A stretch of DNA of 64,000 nucleotides, from contig CAWIMG010000021.1 in assembly GCA_963837105.1 (NCBI GenBank), positions 1 through 64,000 on the forward strand, written 5' to 3'. Positions 34,415 through 43,225 of the stretch are shown here, piece after piece. A program made the translations under genes and the position numbers. The DNA is from UBA9676 sp963837105. GTDB taxonomy: Bacteria; Actinomycetota; Actinomycetes; Streptosporangiales; Streptosporangiaceae. The notes below the pieces were generated by a model, which saw only the letters and a program-made list of their open reading frames with translations, was not told the origin of the DNA and ran no database searches. Each line of letters opens with the position of its first letter. Position 1 is the stretch's first letter.

Positions 34415-35512
34415 TCAGCCGCGCCAGATGAGGGCCAGCGCGCAGTCGTCGCCGCCACCGCCGGCCTGCATGACCCGCACCAGATCCGCGGCACCCGCCC
34501 GGAACCCGGAGGTGACCAGCCGGTCCGCCTCGCCCAGCAGCCGGTCGGTGCCATAGTCGATGTCCCGGCCGCGCGCCTCGACCAGGCCATCGGTGTACAG
34601 CATCAGCGCGTCACCCGGCCGGAGGGTGCCGCGCTCGGGAACCAGCCGCAGATCGGCGACCACTCCCAGCACGATGCCCCGGGCCTGAGTGAGCCGCCAG
34701 GTGCCGCTGCTGGCGTCGAAGTGCGCCGCCGGCGGATGCCCGGCCGAGGTCACCACGTACTCACCAGTGGCCAGATCCAGAGCCAGGTGGACGGCCGTGA
34801 CAAAGCCCTCAGGCAAGCCGCCCCGGCGCAGGTAGGCATTGCAGGCGGCCAGGAACTCCTCCTGCGGGACCGAGCCGAGCAACCCGCCGAACGCCCCGGA
34901 GAGCAGCAGCGCACGGGTGCCGGCGTCAACCCCCTTGCCTGCCACATCCACCAGTGCGACCTCCAGCGTCTTGCCATCACTGGCGGAGACCAGGAAGTCA
35001 CCCCCGAACGATGAGCCACCCGCGGGCCGGAGCACCGATACCGATCCCCAGCCATCGGGCAGTCCCGGCAGCATGCCCTGCGCCCGGATCCGGTCCCGCA
35101 ACTCGACCAGCATCTGATTGCCGCGCAGACCCTGCATGCCGAGCTTCTTCCTGGTGCGCGCGAGCGCGTCCGCCAGCAGGGCGGTGACCACGATGGTCGC
35201 GACCAGCGCCGGGCCCGCCCGGCCGGCCACCACGTCGTAGGCCAGGCCGACCGCGATCACGCCAAACAGGATGCGCAGCGCCCGCGGCCACAGCAGCAGC
35301 CCGCCGGCCAGCACCGGCAGGATCAGCAGGCCGGGCGAGAACCACGACGCCGACCCGTGCACGGCCGCCACGCTGATGGCGACGGTGGCCAGCGCCAGGG
35401 CCAGCGCCAGCCGCCGGTTCCGCGTGATCAGCTGCTGCCGCACGAAGCCGCTCAGCCTGCTCGCGGCACGGCGGGCAGCGAGCACCGAACGGGACCAGCC
35501 AGGCACAACCAT
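34415..35512 (-). CDS. Membrane-linked SpoIIE-type PP2C serine phosphatase
   Basis: This 365-residue protein begins at ATG 35512. Three hydrophobic segments (such as LALALALATVAISVAAV and LLILPVLAGGLLLWP) span residues ~30-115. The C-terminal ~220 residues are a SpoIIE-type PP2C domain: GSSFGGDFLVSA (first metal Asp), VALVDVAGKGVDAGT, SAGHPPAAHF, and DALMLYTDGLVEARG and GGGGDDCALALIW near the end. Such phosphatases typically dephosphorylate anti-anti-sigma (STAS) proteins in stress signalling. No STAS or RsbW-like gene is adjacent. The Eis gene is divergent, 110 bp away. Confidence 0.88.
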   Translation of the reverse strand: MVVPGWSRSVLAARRAASRLSGFVRQQLITRNRRLALALALATVAISVAAVHGSASWFSPGLLILPVLAGGLLLWPRALRILFGVIAVGLAYDVVAGRAGPALVATIVVTALLADALARTRKKLGMQGLRGNQMLVELRDRIRAQGMLPGLPDGWGSVSVLRPAGGSSFGGDFLVSASDGKTLEVALVDVAGKGVDAGTRALLLSGAFGGLLGSVPQEEFLAACNAYLRRGGLPEGFVTAVHLALDLATGEYVVTSAGHPPAAHFDASSGTWRLTQARGIVLGVVADLRLVPERGTLRPGDALMLYTDGLVEARGRDIDYGTDRLLGEADRLVTSGFRAGAADLVRVMQAGGGGDDCALALIWRG

Positions 35513-35622
35513 GATGGCCGCACTGTATCGGCCCACCAGGGGTTGGGGAACCACACGCGCCGCGGCCAGGCAGGCGGTAACTGATTGGCCCCGCAGGACC
35601 CAGCCGGGGTATCAAGGGCGGC

Positions 35623-36975
35623 ATGGGTATCCCGTATCCGCTCCGCCTGATCACCGAGGACGAACTCCCCGGCCTGCACACCGTGCATGAGCATGCCTTC
35701 CAGGACGGCCCGCTGTCCGACGCTTCCCGCACCCGCATCCACGCCCGGATCGAGCTGGACCGGACGCTGGCCGCCTTCGACGGCCCGGTGATGGTCGGCG
35801 TGACCAGCGCGTACAGCTTCCAGATGCGGATCCCCGGTGCGCTGGCCGCCGTCGCCGGGGTGACCATGGTCGGCGTCCTGCCCACCCACCGCCGGCGCGG
35901 CATCCTGTCCGCGCTGATGCGCCAGCAGCTGGCCGACATCCATGCCCGCGGCGAAGCCACGGCCGCCCTGTTCGCGTCCGAAGCGGGCATCTACGGACGT
36001 TACGGCTACGGCCGTGCCTCCTGGCACACCAGCTACGAAGTGCACGGCGGCGAAGGGGCGCTGGCCCCGGGCGCCCCTGCCGACAGCGCGCTGCGGCTGC
36101 GGATCGCCGAGCCCACGGCGGCCCGCGCGGAACTGGCCAAGGTCTACCAGGCGGTGCTGGACGAGCGGCCCGGCCTGTACGCCCGCAACGACGCCTGGTG
36201 GGACCGGCTGCTGGCGGACGAGCCCGAGGACCGGGCCGGCGCCAGCCCGCTGCGCTGTGTCATCGCCGAGGATCCGGCCGGGCCACGCGGATACGCCTTG
36301 TTCTCCGGCATGTCGAACTGGGATGGGGCTACCTTCCTGCCCAACTCATCGGTCTCGATCCGCGAGGTCATGACCGCCGACCCGGCCGCCGCCGCGGCCA
36401 TCTGGGCTGACCTGCTGAGCCGGGATCTGACCACCGAGTTCCGCACCCAGCTGCGGCCGGTGGACGACCCGGTGCTGTACCTGCTGGCCGATCCGCGCCG
36501 GCTCCGCCCCACCATCGCCGACGGGCTGTGGGTGCGCCTGGTCGATGTCCCCGCCGCGCTCGGCCAGCGCCGTTACGCCTGCCCGGTGGATGCCGTTATC
36601 GAGGTGACCGATGACCTCTGCGGCTGGAACCAGGGCCGGTGGCGGCTCACCGCGGGCGGCGCGGGCGGGCCCGCCCGCGCCGGGCACGCGGGCGGCCAGC
36701 CACCCGGTTTCGCCGCCAGCTGCGAGCCGGCTACCGGCGCGGCCGACATAGCGCTGCCGGTCAGTGCCCTCGGCGCCGCCTACCTCGGCGGGACCAGGCT
36801 CGGCGCCCTGGCCGCCGCCGGGCAGGCCACCGAACTGCGGCCGGGCGCACTGGCGGCGCTGTCGGCCGCCATGTCCTCGGATCCCGCACCCTGGTGCCCG
36901 CAGAATCTTCTGATCCACCCGGTGAGCATGGTGGGGCGGTGCCGGGTGAGCACCGGTGGGCCCGGCGCTGGATGA
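35623..36975 (+). CDS. eis: Eis-type GNAT N-acetyltransferase
   Basis: This Eis-family acetyltransferase starts at ATG 35623. GVLPTHRRRGILSALMRQQL is the acetyl-CoA-binding loop, and tandem GNAT plus sterol-carrier-like domains fill the length. Eis proteins acetylate aminoglycosides, peptides and other amines. The family normally ends in a short free C-terminus shortly after an APWC motif. Here a 1-nt change at CAGAATC (36901-36907) would give a stop at TGA 36911-36913. The actual frame runs on about 20 residues (NLLIHPVSMVGRC...). So the tail may be an indel artefact. The upstream divergent neighbour is the PP2C phosphatase. Confidence 0.82.
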   Translation: MGIPYPLRLITEDELPGLHTVHEHAFQDGPLSDASRTRIHARIELDRTLAAFDGPVMVGVTSAYSFQMRIPGALAAVAGVTMVGVLPTHRRRGILSALMRQQLADIHARGEATAALFASEAGIYGRYGYGRASWHTSYEVHGGEGALAPGAPADSALRLRIAEPTAARAELAKVYQAVLDERPGLYARNDAWWDRLLADEPEDRAGASPLRCVIAEDPAGPRGYALFSGMSNWDGATFLPNSSVSIREVMTADPAAAAAIWADLLSRDLTTEFRTQLRPVDDPVLYLLADPRRLRPTIADGLWVRLVDVPAALGQRRYACPVDAVIEVTDDLCGWNQGRWRLTAGGAGGPARAGHAGGQPPGFAASCEPATGAADIALPVSALGAAYLGGTRLGALAAAGQATELRPGALAALSAAMSSDPAPWCPQNLLIHPVSMVGRCRVSTGGPGAG

Positions 36976-37016
36976 GCACGGGGCCCGCTTCGTGCGAGAC
37001 TGACGGCGGAGGCTCC

Positions 37017-37466
37017 ATGCCCGGGATGAAGCTGACGCCGGTCACCGCGATGCGGGTGCGCGATGTGTCCCGGCCGCAGCCGCACCACGAGGCCGCGGCC
37101 GAGGCCGAGGTGGCGACCTGGCCGACGGCATCCCCGCCGCCCACTCCGGCTGCCCCACCGGGGCGCCGCGGCGGCGCCACGCCGCGGCCGGCCAAGCCAC
37201 CGCGGGCCGGCGCGCCGGCCCGCGGTGGACGGCCCACACCAGCTACCCACGCGCCGGCCAGTTCCGGGCCTGCCAGCTCTGCCCCGGCCAGTTCCGGGCC
37301 GGCCAGTTCCGGGCCGGCCAGCCCGCCAGCTGCGCCCCGGCCGGCGGCGGGAGAGCCGGCTGCCCCGCCACCGGGCCGCGGGGCCGAGCCAGGGAGCCGC
37401 GGATCCGAGCCTGGGGGGCGGCCCGCCCGCCGCCAGCGCATCCGCCGGCGGCGGTCCCGCGGTTAG
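37017..37466 (+). CDS. Pro/Ala/Arg-rich hypothetical protein with PASSG repeats
   Basis: This 149-residue protein starts at ATG 37017, with a good GGAGG site. The first ~40 residues (KLTPVTAMRVRDVSRPQPHH onwards) look like a real conserved start. The middle is Pro/Ala-rich with a PASSG repeat, and the end is very basic (RRQRIRRRRSRG). It probably lacks a stable fold over most of its length and could bind nucleic acid or RNA polymerase, but this is only inference from composition. Its stop overlaps the convergent rpiB stop by 4 bp. Codon composition is consistent with coding, though its reality is less certain than its neighbours'. Confidence 0.55.
   Translation: MPGMKLTPVTAMRVRDVSRPQPHHEAAAEAEVATWPTASPPPTPAAPPGRRGGATPRPAKPPRAGAPARGGRPTPATHAPASSGPASSAPASSGPASSGPASPPAAPRPAAGEPAAPPPGRGAEPGSRGSEPGGRPARRQRIRRRRSRG
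37255..37320 (+). repeat. Approximately 15-bp tandem repeat encoding PASSG units
   Basis: The unit GGCCAGTTCCGGGCC recurs with a 15-bp period, with the second copy diverged to TGCCAGCTCTGCCCC. Four units lie in the coding frame (PASSG, PASSA, PASSG, PASSG), followed by a partial unit. Such a repeat would expand or contract without frameshift. Confidence 0.8.
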
Positions 37467-37933
37467 TCAGGCCGGGGTGGCAGGTCCCCGGATACCTCAT
37501 AGCTGGCGATCATGGCCAGCCGCCGCACGTGCCGCGCCTCGCCGGAGAACTCCGTCGCCAGGAACACCTGGGTGAAGGCGATCGCGTCCGCGACTGGGTG
37601 CATCCTGGCGCCCAGGCTGAGCACATTGGCGTCGTTGTGCAGCCGGGCCAGCCGGGCCGTCTCCTCGCTCCACACCAGCGCGGCACGGATCCCGGGGATC
37701 TTGTTGGCGGCCATCTGCTCCCCGTTGCCGGATCCGCCGATCACGATGCCGAGGCTGCCAGGATCGGCCGCCACCGCGGCCGCGGCCGCCATGACATAAG
37801 GCGGATAGTCGTCCTCGGCGTGGTAGGACGACGGGCCGCAGTCGGTGACCTGGTGCCCGGCTGAGGCCAGCACGTTGACGAGGACGGACTTCAGCTCGAA
37901 GCCGGCGTGATCTGATCCGAGGTAGACGCGCAC
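37463..37933 (-). CDS. rpiB: Ribose-5-phosphate isomerase B
   Basis: This 156-residue protein starts at GTG 37933. VRVYLGSDHAGFELKSVL, VTDCGPSSYHAEDDYP, IGGSGNGEQMAANKI and ALVWSEETARLARLHNDANVLSLG are diagnostic of the RpiB/LacAB family. RpiB interconverts ribulose-5-phosphate and ribose-5-phosphate. The usual catalytic Cys (in IVLICGTG-type motifs) is replaced by Ser (IGGSGNG), as is common in actinobacterial RpiB, which uses a Glu base instead. It converges with the PASSG-repeat gene (4-bp overlap). Confidence 0.94.
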   Translation of the reverse strand: MRVYLGSDHAGFELKSVLVNVLASAGHQVTDCGPSSYHAEDDYPPYVMAAAAAVAADPGSLGIVIGGSGNGEQMAANKIPGIRAALVWSEETARLARLHNDANVLSLGARMHPVADAIAFTQVFLATEFSGEARHVRRLAMIASYEVSGDLPPRPD

Positions 37934-37999
37934 AGCCGCAAGTCTGTCAGATGGGCTGATCACCCGTTCGCGCTCGGCCAGCGGCCAGCCACTGCCGCC

Positions 38000-38617
38000 T
38001 CAGTCGAAGATCGGGTCCCGGGTCCGGCTGCGCTTCAGCTCGAAGAAGCCGTCGGTGCCGGTGACCAGCAGGACGCCGTCCCAGAGCCGCCCGGCCGCCT
38101 CGCCGCGTGGGATGGGCGACACCACCGGCCCGAAGATCGACGCGTCATTCACCGAGATCACCGGGGTGCCAACACCCTCGCCGACCCGGTCCATGCCCGC
38201 ATGGTGGGACGCCCGCACCGCTTCGTCGTACCCGGTGCTGTCCATCGCCTCCGCGAGCGTGGCCGGCAGGCCCACCTCGGCCAGCGCGGCCTCGATGGTG
38301 GCCCGGTTCCGGTCGGCCTTGTCGTGGTGGAACCTGGTGCCGATGGCCGTGTAGAGCGGGCCGAGGATGTCCGGCCCACACTGCTGCTCCGCCGCCATGC
38401 AGACCCGGACCGGTCCCCAGGCGGTGGCGAGGAACTGCCGGTACCGCTCGGACAGGTCCTCCTTGCCCTCGTTCAGCACCGCCAGGCTCATCACATGCCA
38501 GCGTGGCTGGACCGGCCGGACCGTGGTCACCTCGTGCAGCCAGCGCGAGGTGATCCAGGCCCACGGGCACAGCGGGTCAAACCAGAAATCCACACTGGTC
38601 GGCTCCTGCTCGGGCAC
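38000..38617 (-). CDS. DsbA-fold mycothiol-dependent reductase-like protein
   Basis: This 205-residue DsbA-family protein starts at GTG 38617, behind a GGAGGA site. The FWFDPLCPWAWITSRWL segment corresponds to Rv2466c of Mycobacterium tuberculosis, a mycothiol-dependent nitroreductase with a CPWC motif. Here the second Cys is Ala (CPWA), so the protein has only one thiol at the active site. SHHAGMDRVGEGVGTPVISVN and the KRSRTRDPIFD end also match. It may use mycothiol to resolve intermediates. It is separate from rpiB (66-bp gap). Confidence 0.85.
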   Translation of the reverse strand: MPEQEPTSVDFWFDPLCPWAWITSRWLHEVTTVRPVQPRWHVMSLAVLNEGKEDLSERYRQFLATAWGPVRVCMAAEQQCGPDILGPLYTAIGTRFHHDKADRNRATIEAALAEVGLPATLAEAMDSTGYDEAVRASHHAGMDRVGEGVGTPVISVNDASIFGPVVSPIPRGEAAGRLWDGVLLVTGTDGFFELKRSRTRDPIFD

Positions 38618-38808
38618 ATCTCCTCCTTCGGCGGATCGGGCAGGGGCAATGAGCACACCCCACAGCCATCCCGGGGGACCGCGGCTCCGCCGCGGCCCCC
38701 CACGCCTGCAACCGGGCCACCGGCAGTGGCATTCCGGTGGGCATGACAGGATTTCGGGACGGCCCCCTCGGGGTAACCCCGCGCCGGATCAGAGAGGACA
38801 CGAGCGAC

Positions 38809-41337
38809 GTGACGAACAACCTCACCCGCGACGAGGCTCACGACCGCGCTCAGTTGCTGCAGGTCACGTCCTACCAGGTGGAACTGGACGTCACCGGCGG
38901 CGAACAGGCCTTCTCCTCGGTGAGCACGGTGCGCTTCCGCTGCGCCCGGCCAGGCGTGGCCAGCTTCATCGATCTGACCGCCCCGGAAGTCACCGAGATC
39001 ATGCTGAACGGCCAGCGGCTGCCGCTGGCCGTCTTCGACGGCGACCGGATCACGCTGGCCGGCCTGGCCGCCGAGAACGAACTGCGGGTGGCGGCGCAGT
39101 GCGCCTATTCCCGCAGCGGTGAGGGCCTGCACCGGTTCACCGACCCGGCGGACGGCTGCATCTACCTGTACACCGACCTGGAGACGTTCGACGCCCACCG
39201 GGTCTACGCCTGCTTCGACCAGCCCGACCTCAAGGCCAGTTTCGAGTTCACCCTCCGCACGCCGGATGGCTGGCTGGCGGTTTCCAACATGGCGCCGGAT
39301 GTGCCTGGGGAGCCCGCTGGGGACGGCGCCGTCCGCTGGCATTTCCCGCCCTCGCCGGTCATGTCCACCTACATCACCGCCGCCGCGGCCGGGCCCTACC
39401 ATGTGGTCCGCACCGAGCACGACGGCATCCCGCTCGGCATCTACTGCCGCCAGTCGCTCGCCCGCTACCTGGATCCGGATGAGATCTTCGAGGTGACCCG
39501 GCAGGGGTTCGACTACTTCCACCAGCAGTTCGGGGTCCGGTACGGCTTCGGGAAGTACGACCAGCTGTTCGTGCCCGAGTTCAAGGCGGGCGCGATGGAG
39601 AACGCGGGCGCCGTGACGTTCCTGGAGGACTACATCTTCCGGTCCCGGGTCACCGACTTCGCCCGGGAGGTCCGGGCCGAGACCATCCTGCACGAGATGG
39701 CGCACATGTGGTTCGGCGATCTGGTCACCATGCGCTGGTGGGACGACCTGTGGCTGAACGAGTCGTTCGCCACCTGGGCCGCCGCGCTCGCGCAGGCCGA
39801 GGCCACCCGCTGGTCCCACGCCTGGACCACGTTCGCGCAGCTGCACAAGGCCTGGGCGTACCGGCAGGACCAGCTGCCCTCCACCCATCCGATCGCGGCC
39901 GACATCCCCGACATCGCGGCGGTCGAGGTCAACTTCGACGGCATCACCTACGCCAAGGGCGCGGCTGTGCTCAAGCAACTGGTCGCCTACGTGGGCCTCG
40001 ACCACTTCCTGGCCGGCCTGCGTGAGTACTTCGGCCAGCACGCCTGGTCCAACGCCACGCTGGCCGACCTGCTCACGCCGGTGGCCGCCAGCTCCGGCCG
40101 GGACCTGGCAGACTGGTCCAAGCAGTGGCTGGAGACCGCCGGGGTGAACACGCTCCGGCCCGAGTACACACTCGACGGCCAGGGCGCCTTCACGGAGTTC
40201 GCGGTCCGGCAGGAGGCGCCGGCGTCACACCCGGTGCTGCGCGACCACCGGATCGCGATCGGCCTGTACGACCGGACCCCGGCCGGGCTGGTGCGGCGGC
40301 TGCGGCTGGAAACCGACATCGGCGGTGAGCGGACCGTCATCGGCGACCTGGCCGGCCAGCCACGGCCGGACCTGGTGCTGGTGAACGACGACGACCTCAG
40401 TTACGCCAAGATCCGGCTCGACGAGCATTCGCTCGGCACGCTGATGACCAGCATCGGCAGCTTCACCGACTCGCTGCCCGCCGCGCTGTGCTGGGCGGCG
40501 GCCTGGGACATGTGCCGGGACGCCGAGCTTGCCGCCCGCGACTACCTGCGGCTGGTCCTGACCGGGGTGAGCTCGGTGACCGACGTCTCGGTCGCGCAGA
40601 CGCTGCTCCGGCAGGCCAGTGCTGCGCTGCGCCGCTACACCGACCCGGCCTGGCGGCCGGCCGGGCTGGCACAGGCCGCCGACGGGCTGCGCGGGCTGCT
40701 GGCCGGGGCCTCACCCGGCTCGGACTTCCAGCTCGCCTACGCCCAGGCACTGGCCGGGCTCGCTACCGCCCCCGGCGACCTGGCACTGCTGGCCGGGCTG
40801 CTGGACGGCACCCGCCCGATCGAGGGGCTGGCCGTCGACACCGAACTCCGCTGGCGGCTGCTCAGGCGGCTGGTCAGCCGCGGCGCGGCCGGCCCCAGCG
40901 AGATCGAGGCCGAACTGCGCCGCGACCCCACCGACGCGGGCGAGCGCCGCGCGGCCGCCTGCCGGGCGGCCATCCCGGACGCCGCCGCAAAGGAGGCGGC
41001 CTGGCAGCGGGTCATCAGCGGCACCCTGCCCAACGCCGTGTTCCGGGCCGAACTCGACGGTTTCACCGACTACGACCAGCCCGCGCTGATGGCACCCTAC
41101 CAGCAGCGGTACTTCGACGTGGTCGGCGGCATCTGGCAGGACTGGGGCTCGGACATGGCCCAGTGGTTCGCCGCCAACGCCTACCCGGTGACCGACACGC
41201 CCGCGGTGATCGAGGCGACCGACCACCTGATCGAGCGGGCCAGCCCGCCACCGCCACTGCGCCGCCTGCTCATCGAGGGCCGGGACGGGGTGGAACGGGC
41301 GCTGCGCTGCCAGGCGCGCGACCGCCAGGCGGGCTGA
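38809..41337 (+). CDS. pepN: Aminopeptidase N (M1 family)
   Basis: This M1 zinc metallopeptidase of about 842 residues (from GTG 38809) has the GAMENAGAVTFLEDY exopeptidase motif near residue 261, and the HEMAH zinc site near 295 with a downstream NES Glu (WLNESFATWA). The long C-terminal HEAT-like helical region follows. It releases N-terminal amino acids in peptide turnover. The start could also be an ATG at 38743 or nearby, but the GTG gives a typical N-terminus (NNLTRDEAHDRAQ). The last 68 bp overlap the convergent malQ gene (stop at 41270). Confidence 0.95.
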   Translation: MTNNLTRDEAHDRAQLLQVTSYQVELDVTGGEQAFSSVSTVRFRCARPGVASFIDLTAPEVTEIMLNGQRLPLAVFDGDRITLAGLAAENELRVAAQCAYSRSGEGLHRFTDPADGCIYLYTDLETFDAHRVYACFDQPDLKASFEFTLRTPDGWLAVSNMAPDVPGEPAGDGAVRWHFPPSPVMSTYITAAAAGPYHVVRTEHDGIPLGIYCRQSLARYLDPDEIFEVTRQGFDYFHQQFGVRYGFGKYDQLFVPEFKAGAMENAGAVTFLEDYIFRSRVTDFAREVRAETILHEMAHMWFGDLVTMRWWDDLWLNESFATWAAALAQAEATRWSHAWTTFAQLHKAWAYRQDQLPSTHPIAADIPDIAAVEVNFDGITYAKGAAVLKQLVAYVGLDHFLAGLREYFGQHAWSNATLADLLTPVAASSGRDLADWSKQWLETAGVNTLRPEYTLDGQGAFTEFAVRQEAPASHPVLRDHRIAIGLYDRTPAGLVRRLRLETDIGGERTVIGDLAGQPRPDLVLVNDDDLSYAKIRLDEHSLGTLMTSIGSFTDSLPAALCWAAAWDMCRDAELAARDYLRLVLTGVSSVTDVSVAQTLLRQASAALRRYTDPAWRPAGLAQAADGLRGLLAGASPGSDFQLAYAQALAGLATAPGDLALLAGLLDGTRPIEGLAVDTELRWRLLRRLVSRGAAGPSEIEAELRRDPTDAGERRAAACRAAIPDAAAKEAAWQRVISGTLPNAVFRAELDGFTDYDQPALMAPYQQRYFDVVGGIWQDWGSDMAQWFAANAYPVTDTPAVIEATDHLIERASPPPPLRRLLIEGRDGVERALRCQARDRQAG

Positions 41338-43174
41338 CCGCGGCCGCGACGGCCCGCACCCCCGGGTGCGTGGCCAGGTCTTCCAGCAGTACCGGCCGCC
41401 CCTCGCCGTCGGCCAGCGGCACCCGCCAGTTCGGGTACTCGGTAGTGGTCCCGGGCATGTTCTGCGGGCGGCGCTCGCCCACGGCGTCGGCCAGCGACAC
41501 CCCGATCAGCACCGCCGGGGTGCGGGCCAGATAGGCGTAGAGCGCGGCGGTGAAGGCGGCCGGATCCAGCGGCACTGCTGGCGCCACCAGCCGCTGCTGG
41601 GCCAGCGCGGCCCGCCAGTCGTCGAGTGCGGCGGCGGCAGCAGCCCGTTCGGCGGCCAGGTCCTGGGTGAGCAGCCCGAGCCGGGCCCGCAGGGTGACCT
41701 GCTCACCGGCCAGGAACGCGGCGACCGGGGGGACATCGTGGGTGCCCACCGTGGCCAGGCAGAGACGGCGCCACCGGCCGGGCGGCAGCGGCCGGCCATC
41801 CCGGTCCCGCTCGAACCAGAGCATCGCGGTCCCGAGCACGCCCCGGGCGGCCAGGTAGTCGCGGATCCAGTCCTCGACCGTGCCCAGATCTTCGCCGATG
41901 GCCAGTGCCCCGGCCCGGGCCGCTTCGCCCGCCAGCACGCCGGTCATCGCCTCGTGCGGGTACCGGACGTAGGTGCCCTGGTCCGGGGTCATCCCGGCGG
42001 GTACCCACCACAGCCGGAACAGCCCGAGCGCGTGATCGGCCCGCAGCCCGCCCGCATGCTGGAAGGCGGCCCGGATCAGCCCGGCCAGCGGCTGGTACCC
42101 GGCCGCCGCCAGCCGGGCCGGGTGCCAGGGCGGCTGCCCCCAGTCCTGGCCCCGCTGGTTGAACTCATCCGGCGGCGCACCCACGCTCATCGCCGGGACC
42201 AGCACCCCGGCGTTGGCCCACGCGTCCGCGCCGCCCGGGTGCGCACCCACCGCCAGGTCGGCAACCACCCCGATGCGCATGCCTGCCGCCCGTGCCGCCG
42301 TCTGCGCCGCCGCCCGCTGGCCGTCCGCCAGCCACTGCAGCCAGGCGTGGAACCGCTCCCGGCCGCGGAACCGCCGCTGACTAGCTTGCGGCGGCTGGGG
42401 GCCGGACCGGGCCGCGGCCGGCCAGATGCGCCAGTCCGGCCCGTGCGACTCGGCCAGCGCACACCAGGCCGCCCAGGCCGCGAGTGGCTCCCCGCCGGCG
42501 ACCAGGAACTTCTCGAAGGCGGCCCGCCGCCCGTCGGCCAGTGGGCGGGCGTAGATGAGTTCCAGCGCGCTGAGCTTGGCCCGCCAGACCGCATCCCGGT
42601 CGATCAGCGCGCCGCTGGCGCTGGCCATGCGCAGCGGGGCGGCCAGTTCCTCGATCCGCTGGCGGTCCGGTGCAGGCAGCAGGGCGTATTCGGGGATGTC
42701 CTCGATCCGCAGGTACAGCGGGCTGGTGAAGCGGCGGCTCATCGGCAGGTAGGGGGACGGACTCACCGGCACGGCCGGCTCGGCGGCGTGCAGCGGGTTG
42801 ATGAGCACGAAGTCGGCGCCCAGTTCCCAGGCGCTCCACCGGGCCAGGTCGGCCAGGTCGTGCAGGTCACCGTGGCCCCAGCTGTGGCGGGAGCGCAGCG
42901 AGTACAGCTGGAGCGTGAACCCCCAGCAGCGGCCCGGTGGAGCCGGCGCGGCCTGGGCCGGGCCGGTCGCGAACGGGCCGGCCCGGGCTGCGGGCGGCGG
43001 GCCAGGTGAGGGCGACGGGCCGGCCGGGGGCGCCTCGCCCGGTGCCGCGGCCAGCGCGGCGAGCACGGCCTGCAGGGTCTGGCTGGCCACCTCGACCCGG
43101 CGGCCACGCCAGTCCCGGTAGGACGTCGCTACCCCCTGCGCCTGCGCCGCGCGCCGCAGCCGGTCCCCGCTCAC
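41270..43174 (-). CDS. malQ: 4-alpha-glucanotransferase (amylomaltase)
   Basis: This 634-residue GH77 enzyme starts at GTG 43174. The catalytic residues are in RADHALGLFR (nucleophile Asp), IGEDLGTVED (acid/base Glu) and GTHDVPPVAAF (third carboxylate), with GQDWGQPPW in the active-site loop. It transfers maltosyl or longer alpha-1,4-glucan units in maltodextrin or glycogen metabolism. Pro/Ala-rich stretches lie near residues 45-75 and at the C-terminus. The gene ends inside the 3' end of pepN (68-bp convergent overlap). No other starch or glycogen gene is adjacent. Confidence 0.94.
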   Translation of the reverse strand: MSGDRLRRAAQAQGVATSYRDWRGRRVEVASQTLQAVLAALAAAPGEAPPAGPSPSPGPPPAARAGPFATGPAQAAPAPPGRCWGFTLQLYSLRSRHSWGHGDLHDLADLARWSAWELGADFVLINPLHAAEPAVPVSPSPYLPMSRRFTSPLYLRIEDIPEYALLPAPDRQRIEELAAPLRMASASGALIDRDAVWRAKLSALELIYARPLADGRRAAFEKFLVAGGEPLAAWAAWCALAESHGPDWRIWPAAARSGPQPPQASQRRFRGRERFHAWLQWLADGQRAAAQTAARAAGMRIGVVADLAVGAHPGGADAWANAGVLVPAMSVGAPPDEFNQRGQDWGQPPWHPARLAAAGYQPLAGLIRAAFQHAGGLRADHALGLFRLWWVPAGMTPDQGTYVRYPHEAMTGVLAGEAARAGALAIGEDLGTVEDWIRDYLAARGVLGTAMLWFERDRDGRPLPPGRWRRLCLATVGTHDVPPVAAFLAGEQVTLRARLGLLTQDLAAERAAAAAALDDWRAALAQQRLVAPAVPLDPAAFTAALYAYLARTPAVLIGVSLADAVGERRPQNMPGTTTEYPNWRVPLADGEGRPVLLEDLATHPGVRAVAAAVSPPGGRAPGSAAPVPPRPGPR

Positions 43175-43225
43175 CTGGCCATGATCCCGCCCGGCCGGGT
43201 CATCCGCGGCTGGTCCCCGCCACGG

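Noticed and set aside
37255..37320. Possible CRISPR-like repeat array
   Set aside because: The units are only 15 bp, contiguous without spacers, and lie within a coding frame.
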